Source: Evernia prunastri (lineage: Eukaryota > Ascomycota > Lecanoromycetes > Lecanorales > Parmeliaceae). Taken from it: DNA of 64,000 nucleotides. This document shows, in pieces, positions 22,266-33,008 of the stretch (position 1 is its first letter; each line of letters starts with the position of its first letter). The notes beneath the pieces were generated by a model. That model ran no database searches and was not told the DNA's origin. It saw only the letters and a list, made by a program, of their open reading frames with translations. The DNA is taken from assembly GCA_003184365.1 (NCBI GenBank), contig NKYR01000065.1, positions 1-64,000 of the forward strand, in the 5' to 3' direction. The translations under genes and the position numbers were made by a program.

Positions 22266-22369
22266 GTCTCTGCGGGCATACCGCTGGTCTTTGCAAAAAT
22301 ACAGAGTGGGGGGGGAGGAGAAGATGATAGGACGGGATGAGTGAGCTCGGGAGATTTTGTTGGATATTT
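22266..22369. other. Carrier gene 5' leader and promoter
   Basis: About 100 bp between the carrier ATG and the inverted-repeat element. It includes a C/G homopolymer-rich patch near 22306-22320. The element therefore sits almost directly upstream of the gene. Confidence 0.4.
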
Positions 22370-22425
22370 TTGTGAAGTGCAATATGAATGGGATTGCTTG
22401 GCAAAATCCATCGCGCCCCCCCTCC
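22370..22425 (+). repeat. Left terminal inverted repeat
   Basis: 56 bp, identical to the reverse complement of 22788-22843. Confidence 0.9.
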
Positions 22426-22787
22426 AAAAATCTACGAAAAAGAGAGAGAAAAACCTGTGCAAAATCTACTTCCTCTTGTTTAAAATTTTAAATATTCGTT
22501 TTTAACAAATTTGACTCATATCAAATCTACTCTAAATTATAAATTCTATAAGTTTTTTTTTCGAATTTTTTCGAGTAGAACATTTTTATTCAATCTTGTA
22601 CTTCTATGAATTTATATATAGATTTTTAAAAAATTGAAAATATAATTTAAAATATTTTGAGAAAAAAAAGTTGATAGAATATATGATTCCAAACAACTTT
22701 AATATGGATTACATTTATCAGTATTATATAGTAAGAGTTTTAGTTAAGAAAAGGTCGGGTTTTTACATTTCTTTTCCACAAATTTTC

Positions 22788-22843
22788 GGAGGGGGGGCGC
22801 GATGGATTTTGCCAAGCAATCCCATTCATATTGCACTTCACAA
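22788..22843 (-). repeat. Right terminal inverted repeat
   Basis: 56 bp, identical to the reverse complement of 22370-22425. Confidence 0.9.
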
Positions 22844-25369
22844 TTCACTCTTTGACGGAGAATGCTCCGGTGCTAAGAGCGGAAGGCTTGGCACAACGAC
22901 ATCAGGCTTTTCCTTCAATCGTAATTTCACCTGAGACTACCCCCATGCAACAATGGAATCCACGATTCTATGCCAGCTTCGAGAGGATTCCTTGTAGCTC
23001 AATGCAGTACGTCTTGAAGGTTTCAGAATAATCGCTACGGTTGCCAAGCCATCTCATGACGAGCGAGGGAAACATGATAAGGGCCAGCTTCATCTATGCT
23101 AATTACTCTGGGTTGAAGTACATAGCTTCCTACTCGGGAATAATTGAGTAGCTTACAAGGTGACTGCATTACCTGCGTGACGATGCTCTACGCCATCGCA
23201 CAATGCAGCCACCTGTAGTGCGGGTACACAGCTCTGCCACCATTATTGGTCGATCCACGCAGGCTCTACCATCTCTTCTAGATGTCCTAAGGGGTTTCGA
23301 ATGAATACGAGTTACATGTTGTGTTTTGGCATTGTGTATTACAAAATCTAACAATAGTACTTTGTTTCGGGAGAGCATTTCACGATACTTATATGGGATC
23401 ACTACAGCCTTGAGTCCAATCACTCCATGACTTTCACCCTACCCTGGACATACTCTCCATTGAACTCGAGGGCGTTGGTCATTAAGGCAGAAATCCAGAT
23501 TTTCCGAGAAGCCCATCCTCTGGCGCAAGCCTACTCTACCTAAGAGCTAGACTCGCAGCTGTCAGAATTTGGGTTCCCAGCCTTTTTTCGGCTATGACTT
23601 TTGCGCATGTCGGCTATATCACCAGATTTCTATGTGATTAAAGACATTCCCCAGGAGAGTTCTGAGATAGAATAATTCAAGCAACCTACACACCACTCTT
23701 CATGTATCCGATATTTTGACAGCAGCCTCATGAGAAACATTCATGCGAACAGATCAATGTTATTTTTGCGGACATTGGACGCGTGGGTAAATCGCTATCT
23801 ACGTTGAACACGACTGACCAAACACTAGGGAAATCACATGCCAGTCGTTGCAAAGGGCACGAAAAGATACCGACGCATACCGCATCGACAGCAGCTTTAT
23901 CGACATTGATTCTCTCCAGAGAGCGAGGGTCAATCATGGAATACCTCCCCGTTTTCAGAAAGCCGCTATGTCAGACTATACGTGGCACTTCTTACGCACT
24001 GCAAAGGCAATGATTCCAATGGCAAGTACGGCAATCAGGAGCGTACCTAGAATAAGATTTGCAGGCGGGGATGATCGTTACGGCTCTGAATTTGGAGTGC
24101 TCCTTGGTATTATTGGTGAAATTAATGAGCGAAACACTCGGAATACTCATGAAGCCAGGAAAAACTTCTTTGCAGCATGGAAGTATCCACCAATTGATGC
24201 CGGTTATGGGACCCTCAGGTAGAAACGCCATCGGCAGGCTATAAGGCATTGTGGAAGAACCTCCCTCTCACCACACTTGGCCCATTGATTTTACGGCAAA
24301 TACATATGTTTGCGTGTGTCTGGTATGATCAACGCCTGGCGACCGAGCAATAGACAACTCAGGGTTTCTTTCGTACGTTGACTTACACAATATCGTCAAA
24401 TCAGGGCTCTTGGGCAACGGCGATAAAACCTTGCGTAGCGGTCCCTCGTATGTTGTATGGGCACCGCTTACTCAGCGTCTCCGATCGCTAAGGACAGTGC
24501 CGATTTGGTTCCCTGTACTTGTGACCTGGCCGCCAAACAAGAGACGACCATCTGAATTTAGAGTAGAGCTCTGCATTCCATTCTCCTCCCCTATGCAAGC
24601 ATGCACGAGGTGGTATTTCTTCTTTATTCTTCAGTAACCGAGTGTCCTCCTCGGCGACTGCCGCCCCCTCCGCGCCACCTCCGTCCGGATATGCGTGACC
24701 TCCTTCTATGCCTGAAAACACGTTTAGTAAAGTACTCAGAAGAATCTACCAGATCGGTCGTACACGCATATCTCCTGCTCACTTCCCTCGCCATCCAGAA
24801 GCATAAGCTGATGCCTGTGCAGAAACTCACTAGTATTTCGTTGATCCTTTCTTTTAATTTTTAACTTCGTAGGCCTTCTAATCCTGACATAAGCTGTCCT
24901 CCCGTGAACAGTCTTGGGCTGTAATGTCAACTATCCAGTGTACACTTCAGATGCTGTTGTTATACCGCACCCATTGCAATCATCAAATCAGTGAGGAACA
25001 TCATCGTCAATTATATTTTCATAGATGTGTTTGCGTTAAGAACTTTGAAGCCGACTAATAGACACCAACGAAAAAATACATCGTCGACAAACGAAATTCC
25101 CGGAACCCAAAAGACAATATCCAACCCTAAGCTCCACCAATTCTGTTTGGCTTCAGAATGCTGATGCCGGACTCTGATCTAATATTCACCAGGCCCCTAT
25201 TTCCTCCCATTCATGCGCCGATGCTCTCGACATTCACGAGCCTTCCTACCATGTTCCCTCACGGCAGTCTCCCAATACATAGAAAAAACCTTTGTGCGTC
25301 CGTTCAACGATGCCAGACATGTGCAACTCCATGAAAGTCCAATCCGTTCAAGTCCGCCTACTTTGCGGA
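22844..25369. other. Gene-poor 2.5-kb stretch
   Basis: Only short frames occur. One at 23848-24222 (+) ends in a moderately protein-like stretch (FGVLLGIIGEINERNTRNTH), but the opposite strand is equally open and no family is recognised, so I do not call a gene. The right end should include the 3' UTR of the SANT-like gene. Confidence 0.35.
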
Positions 25370-27653
25370 TCACCTCCTCGACAATGCCGCTTTCCGCGGC
25401 ACACCGCGACGCGAAGAACCACAAAGTTTGGACACCCCCGCGGATTGAGGGCGCAGAGGTCCTTTGACGGTGTCCTTATTGGACTCGGGGATTGTCCGAG
25501 GTGACACTTGATGCTCCAGATCGGAATCTTCCTGCTTGATTTCCGGATCCTCCCCTCCCTTCACGCTGGCGCTCAAGGAGCCCTTCTTCTCGCCCATATC
25601 CTTTGGACATGGCGCCTGCCCACGAGCCTGCTCTTCCGACTCGACAATCTCCCCTTCTTCGATCTCGGAATCGCCGTCCCCGGTGTTCACCTGGGGTGAT
25701 TCGCTGTCGTTGAGATTCTCCGCCAGTGGCAAGCGCTTTGGCATTTTCAACTTTAGCTTGGGTTGCCGAGGCTTCGTAACGTGGCAGATACTATCGCCAT
25801 CCTCAGTGTTCACGTGGGGTGATTCGCTGTCGTTGGAATGCTCCGCCAGTGGCAAGCGCTTTGGCATTGTCAACTTTAGCTTCTGTTGCCGAGGCTTCGT
25901 AATGCGGTGAATACGATCCATGACTCCAAGGAGTGCATTTCCATTTGCGTCGATCATACGTCCATCCTTGGTGATCTTGGGAAAGCTCGTTGCTTTCATG
26001 TCATACATGAGGTCACCCAATCTGTTCTTCTTGTTCTTGGCTAGTTTATCAAGACTTCGAAGTTTCATTGACCTCTCCGGTGCTGGTGCTGGCGGTGCTG
26101 GCGGGGCTAGATCGGGGTATCGATCTGTAATACCGGCACGTTCAGGTCGTCCAGCCTGGTGGTTCCTGGACTTGATGACCTCCAAGTATGTACGTTGCAA
26201 ATCTTCCTCAGGCCTAGTCATAGACTGAGATAACAACGTCCAGCTGTCCAGCTTATAGTCTTGGATATAGACCCGGAGATCCTCCTTTTCTCCTTCAGTC
26301 CAGGGTCGATCGGGCAAGCCTGTGCGTGTAGGCAGAAAAAAGCCTCTCACCTGACCGGTAACGTCGCGTACGGCCCTCTTTGGGATAGCTATGTCAGCAC
26401 AACTGGAATTGATTCCGTGAGCAGTATCCCACACGGTCTCCGCGGTGACCGCTTCGCCGTCTCTAGAAGCATCTTCACGCTCCTCGGTCTCGTGGCTGGT
26501 GGGTGCTTCGTCTTCTACGAAGGGCTGCTCGAGCGTTGTGTCGTCACCATTGGCGACGTTAGCCGTGATGTACTCTTCATCATCGGCACTCATCTCCTTT
26601 ATTTGCTCATAAAGGCGACGCTTTGGTGGCCGCTCGGTCACACCGTCCTCGGAGTCGGAGTCGTCATCAAAACTCCTCTGTCGCTTTCTAGAATGCTCTA
26701 TGCCTGTTTCGGCGACTGCCACTGTGGTCTTGGGAGCTTGTGCAGCACTGACGACATTCCGAACTATTCCAAGGGCATCATCCATACGCATCCGCTTGTG
26801 CTGTGAAGGGGACACTTCGTCTTCCACATCTTCGGAGTCTCTTGCTCGCTTTTTGGTGGGTGCAGATGGTAAAGATGCAGTGGGCGGAGATGAAGAGGTC
26901 AGAGTTGCCGACGGCTCTGTTGGAGTTGTGGTGGCGGAGTGAGAGGAGGAGGCATCTTCTGTGTTGTTGAGGACAGTCATAGACTGCGCTGCCGGATGCA
27001 TGACTTGGTCTCTTGACTCTCTCAAGGGACCAACAGCTTCTTCTTCGTTCCTGGACTCTCCCAAGGGGCCAACGTCCTCGTCATCTTTTGACACTCTGGC
27101 GGGAGCGACTTTCCCTTCGTCGCTAGCTCTCCAAAGGGGCCGGTCGCTTTGTTCGCCCCGTGAGCCTCCAACGGTACCAACACTCTCCTCGGCTCTTTCG
27201 TTCCTTGGCCCAAATAGGTGTGGTCTCTCCAAGGTTCCTCGCACCACTAAAATTTCGTAAGCATATTATCACACGGTCATGAGCACAGGTTATCAACTTA
27301 CCTCCTCGCCCAGTAAACCCACGGCTGTAATCCATTCCGAAGAAGGCCTGGCGGACTTCATCGTTTTCCGTGTTGTACAATCGTTCTGCTTCCTCGTGGG
27401 ACACAGGTTCTTCCCATTCTTCAAAGGACTTTCCTTCGATCTTTCCTGTTCTTCGGTCCTCGTAGTACTCGAGGGCGTCGCGGTGGAACTCCTCCAGGTC
27501 CGCCTTGTTTTTCGCCTTGTAGGCTGACTGTGTCTTGCAGGATTTCGAGTGTTTGTTCATTATTTGTCCCAGGTTTCCGGTCCACCGCTCAGGAGGATCT
27601 TCGGAGTCCGGCGAGGCGTTGGTTTGCTGGTACATTTGAATTGCTGAGCTCAT
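25370..27653 (-). CDS. Putative nuclear protein with a SANT/Myb-like region (GFTGRG family, long form)
   Basis: Two minus-strand exons, 27653-27302 and 27246-25370, sum to 2229 nt (742 aa). The 55-bp intron follows GFTGRG in phase 1. The N-terminal region (about 45-130) has YYEDRRTGKIEGKSFEEWEE, then GFTGRG-VVRGTLERPHLFGPRN, and matches the 159-aa protein encoded at 30083-30620. Around 432-480, RPWTEGEKEDLRVYIQDYKL with regularly spaced tryptophans resembles a SANT/Myb helix bundle. Residues about 567-605 and 607-644 are a near-exact duplication (KPRQ.KLKL.MPKRLPLAE). Several KKRAR/KRMRM/RKRQR clusters and acidic stretches suggest a nuclear, chromatin- or DNA-associated role; this is inference. 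The frame is open about 230 bp upstream of the ATG but lacks another Met. Confidence 0.72.
25683..25920 (-). repeat. Tandem duplication of about 120 bp inside the SANT-like gene
   Basis: Two adjacent copies of about 120 bp encode the duplicated module (KPRQ.KLKL.MPKRLPLAE..NDSESP.VNT.DGDS). Long exact blocks are shared, such as GGGGTGATTCGCTGTCGTTG and CCGCCAGTGGCAAGCGCTTT on the + strand. Confidence 0.75.
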
Positions 27654-28360
27654 GGTGTTGGAGTCCTGTCTTGTGGACGAGGAGGTAGATGGGTCAGCCT
27701 GAGACTGTAGAGTGGCTGGTACCGAGACAGCGGTGGAAGAATCAGGAGAAGGCTTTATTGGTTCCGAAATGTGGTTGGGTGTTGGGAACGTGGACGCTGT
27801 GAAAGTGGAAGAGATAGAAGTGCGTGATGTGTAAAGAGGAGAGAAGTTGGGGGCTGACGAGACTTTTATGTTGTCGTGTTGACAATAGGGAAGTTATGAT
27901 CTATTGTCGATGAATAGTGGCTGCTGCTCTGCAAATTGGATATGGCAGTAGAGTCTCGTCGAATTTTTGCTGGGACAATAGAGGAAGGAACAATGATGGA
28001 GGAAGAGGAAGAAGAAGATGAAGAAGAATAAGTAGAACAATAAGAATAATGCATTAAATATCCCCTGTGTCAAGAACAAGAGTTTATTGCCCTTATTCAC
28101 TTCGGGAAAACTTCTTCAGGTTTATTCCCGCCCTGTGTTCAACAGACATCAAGTGTTGAGAAATCCTAAAGATGGAACCTCTCCCATTGGTTTGTCCGAT
28201 TGTCCTTCAGGAGTGTCGTTGCTATGTTTGCCCTTCAATCTTCCTCGTGCGTACGATCCACCACACACATACCTGTTTCCGATATCCAGACGCTCGCTAT
28301 ACATAGCTGTTATGTATGTATGTATATAGATATATATCTATAACATAATCATTTGACATG

Positions 28361-28504
28361 ACTACTCCCTCCGCTCGTTCCTCGTTCGTCACCCAATAGC
28401 GCTTTCCAGTAGCCGCGTTTCGCCCGTTCGTCACAGTTGGCGCGGAGTGCCAAGACTTGAAACATACTCGGAGGAAGGAGCGGAGTGAAACTTCCAAGGG
28501 TAGT
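28361..28504. repeat. Possible small inverted-repeat (MITE-like) sequence
   Basis: The left end reads ACTACTCCCTCCGCTCGTTC. The reverse complement of the right end begins ACTACCC and contains CACTCCGCTCCTTCCTC 17 bp further in. About 14 of 15 bases of the CTCCGCTC-TTCCTC core match between arms, offset by about 13 bp. No clear TA duplication is visible, so it could be a degenerate element or chance. Confidence 0.35.
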
Positions 28505-30031
28505 ACTAAATTTGGATTAAGCTTCTTCTTTCAGGGTCGAGGGTCGTTTTGGCTGACACTCGGGAATCTGAGGTTGGGGTAGGGGGTTGCTCAGAATAGG
28601 TAGTGTTAAGTATGTGAGAACGGTACGAGTGATGGCAGGCGCTCTCGGCGCGTAGTGTGTAGAGAGGTGCCAGGTCTGCAACTGAAAGGCTTGCAGTGCG
28701 GTTTGCTCGAGCTGAGAGGCTAATGGAAGGGTTTGACGCTTTGAATTGGAGGTACAGGTGATGTTCTTGATGTCGATGCTAAGTATAGGATCCTGTGACG
28801 GATTTCGTTCCGATGCTGGTACAGGGGAATTGAATATTGAGCGTGTAGGCCGGGAGAGGGGGGAGGTAGGCGATGGGCTTCAAGACTCTGGGGAGTGCTA
28901 TGTCCCTAACTCCATTGCGCTTCCCTCCTCCTCCATACATTTTTGTGGCAGAGTCTGTGGGAGATGGCTTCGTCTACGCCGCGATTCTCCGCCAGACCTT
29001 TCCTTCCGGTATTTGAATAACGAACACAACGATAGAATCGGTGTCGCTCAAAAAGCTAAGAATACAATCGTAGTACCTTAGGCTCTAGTCTGTGGCTTTG
29101 AGACGAGAGTGGGTTTCTGGGGTTTGTTCGCGGTTTTTGCCGATGCACTTGAGGCCTAGGATATCGTGGACGGCGAGAAATCTGATGATGAAGCTGAGGG
29201 ATGCAGGGTGACATGCTGTGTTTGGTGATGTAGGATTGTCGGTCCATAACGGCGTGGCGTTTTAGAAATTTCTATAAAGACGACATTTGCGAAGTTTGAG
29301 GTGGGCATGAAAAGATGACTATTGAAGAAGACTCTATATACCTACTATACAGTCCACCTGCTGTTATACAACAAGGCATGGTGTTAAATGAAGACCAGGC
29401 AATAGCAGCAATCAGCAATCACTCCTCCCAGCACAGTGACTGACCTCGGGCATTCCAATCATCGTAGTGGAACAATGATGAGCGAGAGAATTCATCTTCT
29501 TGGCGTGTCAAAATGAGCAGAATGAATGGGCAACGAAAATTTCAGTAAATTCCAGTACTATACCTGAACGGAAAGATGCCCCTTTCTTCACCAATCGGCC
29601 TTGACTGCTTCGCTATGTCATTCATTAGTTGTTAGCGATGACTGTTATATGAAATAAGTAAACTGTTTGCGCTCATGGTGTTGAGGCTTGGAGAGCCAAG
29701 TGCTTATCACATGTTATGAGGCACGGGAGTGGTTAGCCCGTGAATGCTTAGAGTTGTATATGATAGTTTGAGGGGGTTGAGAGAGTTGAGAGAGTTACAA
29801 CAACTCACGAGATTAATCCATACTTTCGATTATGTCTTAGTTCGTTCCTTGAAGTCCCTAATTTTCCGGGTTTGTTCCTCTCTCCTCCGCCACAATTATG
29901 AGTACAGTATCTGTCTATCCTCTTGATGTACTACCGCCATATTACCATAATTATTCGTGCATTTGGAAGGACAACTTACATTAACACCGTCACATAGTCC
30001 AACACCGTTCCATATCTCGCTTTCTGAGGGG

Positions 30032-30038
30032 TATATAA
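30032..30038 (+). promoter_or_regulatory. TATA box of the 159-aa gene
   Basis: TATATAA lies 45 bp before the ATG at 30083. This supports that start over the upstream in-frame ATG at 29957, which would precede the TATA box. Confidence 0.5.
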
Positions 30039-30082
30039 CCTTCCATACCACCATTACATTTTCCGCTTCACCCTCACCGAAT

Positions 30083-30620
30083 ATGGATCCTCAAATGGCT
30101 TGGTATACCCACCTCTCCATGGAAATTCGGGACTACTACGAGAGGGTGAGCAAGGGCCTGATCGAAGAGCGTCCATATGAGTATTGGGGCCCTGATACGG
30201 TGGAAGAAAAAGCGTACTGGCAGCAATGGTGGTCGCCAATTAGGGAGACTTTTCACCCCGTAGACTGGGATTTAGGATTTACCGGACGTGGCAGTAAGGC
30301 TTTGAAGTTCCTTGATGGCGATATTGTAATGGAATGCTAACGTAAATATAGTTCTGAAACATAAGAAAAAGGCCATTGAAAGACCAGGCCTTGTTGGGCC
30401 CAAGGGAGAGACGCTTGAGATGGACGTGGACCCTCTGTCAGATGCACTTGTGTGGAGGGTTGAGAGTAGTTCATCCTCGAGGGCTAAAGTGGATAAGCGG
30501 GTCAAGAGGCGAAGGGCGAGCACTTTTGAGGCAGTCAACAAAATGTACAAGGGAGCCAAGATGCATTTCGTCGCCTTGATTGAAAAGCGTCGAACGGCGG
30601 GCAGCATGGAGAAACATTGA
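30083..30620 (+). CDS. GFTGRG-family protein, short form (unknown function)
   Basis: Two exons (30083-30293, 30352-30620) give 480 nt, 159 aa. The 58-bp intron begins right after GFTGRG in phase 1, the same position and phase as in the 742-aa gene at 25370-27653. Aligned features: DYYERVSKGLIEERPYEYWG against YYEDRRTGKIEGKSFEEWEE; D.GFTGRG against DYSRGFTGRG; and after the intron ERPGLVGPKGE against ERPHLFGPRNE. The short form lacks the SANT-like region and ends in a basic tail (KVDKRVKRRRASTFEAVNKM). It is either a truncated paralogue or a stand-alone version of the N-terminal module. Function unknown, and the families matching it are not known to me. Confidence 0.65.
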
Positions 30621-31070
30621 AACGATACCGCAACCATGTAAACTAATGGAAGGCATCGACGATTACCATCCATAAGATCTTCGAGAAGCTCTCTCGAATA
30701 TCCACCAAACAGAAGGGCACGAAAAGCACCGTCCGCGAGACTCAAAGCCTTCCAGAATGGAAATTTTGCAAAAATCACCGTCCACGAGATTGATGCCAAT
30801 ACCTTCGCAAATACAGAGCTACGGAAGGGCTCAAAAATCAACATCCGAAAGATCAACCGCAAAAATTCGCATGAAATATCCATCGATAAGACGGACATAT
30901 AGACGGCAGCTGTGAGATCTCCATGGATCTCTACATCATCATACAAACAGGAGTCGTAGACGCTACGAGAGCATCCCTACAGGCACTTAGACTGTCAATA
31001 AGGCCATGCCGACGGCGTCACTCCCACGAACAATATAATGAGATTTCATTTTAAGCCTCCGCCATACCAT

Positions 31071-31150
31071 TGTGGTCGGAGGTATCCAATTCGTGTCAAG
31101 TTCGATTCCTAATGGCGCTGGTACAATGATGTAGCGGTTTCTTATTTTCT
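31071..31150 (+). repeat. 80-bp repeat, copy 1, with tRNA-promoter-like boxes
   Basis: Shares about 71 of 80 positions with copy 2, and 8 of the 9 differences are transitions. It contains AAGTTCGATTCCT (B-box-like) followed downstream by TGATGTAGCGGTTTC (A-box-like), the reverse of the order in a tRNA gene. Confidence 0.6.
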
Positions 31151-31275
31151 GGCAGCGTCATTAGCCACAGTTTTCAAAATCTCCGCCGAATGGTATGCCG
31201 TGCGATGCATTGATTTGCAAAGAAAAATGTTCCCCGAACCTTAGTTCGAGGGTGGGCACCCGTTGATTGTGATCG

Positions 31276-31355
31276 TGTGGTCGGAGTTGTTTAATTCGTA
31301 TCAGGTTCGATTCCTAATGGCGCTGGTATAATGGTGTAGCGGTCTCTTATTTTCT
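31276..31355 (+). repeat. 80-bp repeat, copy 2, with tRNA-promoter-like boxes
   Basis: It contains AGGTTCGATTCCTAATGGCG followed by TGGTGTAGCGGTCTC. No cloverleaf could be folded by eye in the given order, so it is not called a tRNA gene. Confidence 0.6.
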
Positions 31356-32254
31356 ACCATGATTTGACCAGCAGAGAAGGGCAAATGAGATAGAATAGAA
31401 AATTCTCACGCACGCCAGACGAGCCGCAACAAAGGGCGGCCGTACTTAGGAAAGCTGAAAGTCAGGGAGGTGGATTCAGGGTTAGGTGCATATCAATTTT
31501 TGTAGGTGGAGTTGGTTCGGCGCTTTAATGTAACTTGAGTACATCAGACACTCCAAAAAGCGATGTCGGCATCGAAGGTATCTGCAGCCTTTATAGTACA
31601 TCAACCAACGAGCGTATTGCAACAATGACAGATTGAAGGTGGTCCAACATTTCATAGGCGACAGGTGACGGTGCGTATCTCATGCGGCACCTTGACAGCC
31701 TTTCTGGACAGGCCACATACGGTCATGCTACTCCTAGATGCCAGAGCTAGATTTTCAGGGAATGCTAAGTTGCATCACAGATCAGAATAGCGTTCGTGGG
31801 CCAGATGAGGGCCATGATGTTTTTCAAAAGAGGTTGTAAGATGATGAACAAACAGATGACTTCCGAGGCCTTGGCGGCGCATCTTCTCGGCAGTCGGCAT
31901 GTCCCGGAACTACGGCGAGTCTTTTCTCTCAATGGTGCGAGGTCAAAAAAGGCTCGAGCTTCAATGCTTACGACATGGCTTCCTCAGCTTTCTCATCATT
32001 AGTAATCTTCTTTTCGGTCTTCGTATCACACTGCCCGACTGCCCTGTCCAAGGTCATATCCAGCCTTCTCCCACTTTGCATTGTCTTTGCACCCCAGGCT
32101 TGGATTTCTTGACAAGATTGACCTACAAAATTCCTTGTCAATCTACTCTATCAGATGGGAAGCAGCACTCACCGTCAGCACACATCCTCCAATTGCATCG
32201 ACTTCGATATATTAGTCCGGAGAAACATTTGTACCGCAATTATCCCGCCTGCAG

Positions 32255-33008
32255 ATGCCACCTAATGGAGAGTCGAAACTCTCTTTTGATAGCATTGAGG
32301 ATACCGTTGACGCATTCAAAAATGGTGAATTCATCGTAGTCCTCGACTCAACCGACCGCGAAAATGAGGGAGATCTTATAATTGCAGCCGAAGATGTCAC
32401 GACCGAGCAAATGGCTTTCATGATCAGGCATACAAGGTACGCGCCTCTGTCCTTCTCTTTTTCACAGCCTCTGTTGATTCCAAGCCTCCAGCGGCCTCAT
32501 CTGCGCCCCCATACCCTCCCTCCTTGCAAAGACGCTCGACCTCCCTCAAATGGTTCTCGAGAATACCGACCCCAACCACACCGCTTACACGATCTCTGTC
32601 GACGCCTCCCAATCCTCCATAACCACCGGCATATCGGCCCATGACCGTGCTCTCACATGTCGAAAGCTGGCTTCACCTACCTCAACTCCGACAAGCTTTC
32701 GGCGGCCAGGCCACGTGTTTCCTCTCCGCGCTCGTGATGGCGGTATACGAGAACGCAAGGGGCATACAGAAGCCGCCGTCGAGTTCTGCCGGCTTGCCGG
32801 TAAGAGACCTGCTGGTGTCATATGCGAATTGGTCGAAGATGGGGAAGAGGTGGAAGGACTGGCGGAAAGGAGGGAAGGAGACATGATGAGAAGGGACGGA
32901 TGCTTGAGGTTTGGGAAGAGGTGGGGGTTGAAGGTATGTACGATTGAAGATCTCGTGGATTACGTGGACAAAGAATATAGAAACATAGACATGAATGGCA
33001 GAGCCTGA
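32255..33008 (+). CDS. RIB3: 3,4-dihydroxy-2-butanone 4-phosphate synthase
   Basis: Forms the four-carbon precursor of riboflavin from ribulose 5-phosphate with release of formate; a Mg-dependent cytosolic enzyme. Exons 32255-32436 and 32492-33008 sum to 699 nt (232 aa), the normal length for a stand-alone fungal enzyme without a fused GTP cyclohydrolase II. All hallmark motifs are present: DSTDRENEGDL, MIRHT|SGLICAP (split by the 55-bp intron, and the splice restores it), TAYTISVDA, TTGISAHDRALT, FRRPGHVFPLRARDGGI, GHTEAAVEFCRLAG and GVICELVEDGE. The protein ends with VDYVDKEYRNIDMNGRA. No partner riboflavin gene is nearby. No FMN riboswitch was seen, and these are not expected in fungi. Confidence 0.95.

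Larger units (their letters stand above)
22370..22843. mobile_element. 474-bp MITE-like element with perfect 56-bp terminal inverted repeats
   Basis: The left arm (22370-22425, starting TTGTGAAGTGCAATATGAAT) and right arm (22788-22843) are exact reverse complements over 56 bp, including a run of seven C/G. About 20 more bp inward align imperfectly, and most clear differences are C/T or A/G. The core of about 360 bp is extremely AT-rich and carries no convincing frame. Structure and size suggest a non-autonomous DNA transposon, but no clear target-site duplication is visible. It lies 105 bp upstream of the dicarboxylate carrier start codon. Confidence 0.75.
27654..30082. other. Region between the two GFTGRG-family genes
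   Basis: About 2.4 kb between divergently transcribed relatives. It includes CT/GA-rich leader-like DNA (27.95-28.03 kb, serine-codon-like repeats), a TA-rich microsatellite near 28311-28342 and a small MITE-like repeat (28361-28504). No further gene could be supported. Confidence 0.4.
30621..32254. other. Intergenic with a duplicated tRNA-like sequence
   Basis: About 1.6 kb before RIB3. It contains the pair of 80-bp repeats at 31071-31150 and 31276-31355. The remainder shows short frames only. Confidence 0.4.

Noticed and set aside
26261..26806. 181-codon + strand frame with hydrophobic stretches
   Set aside because: Antisense to the SANT-like gene, whose own frame is open for 625 codons with a conserved splice.
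31100..31340. Candidate tRNA genes
   Set aside because: B-box and A-box-like strings are present, but in the wrong order and without a foldable cloverleaf.
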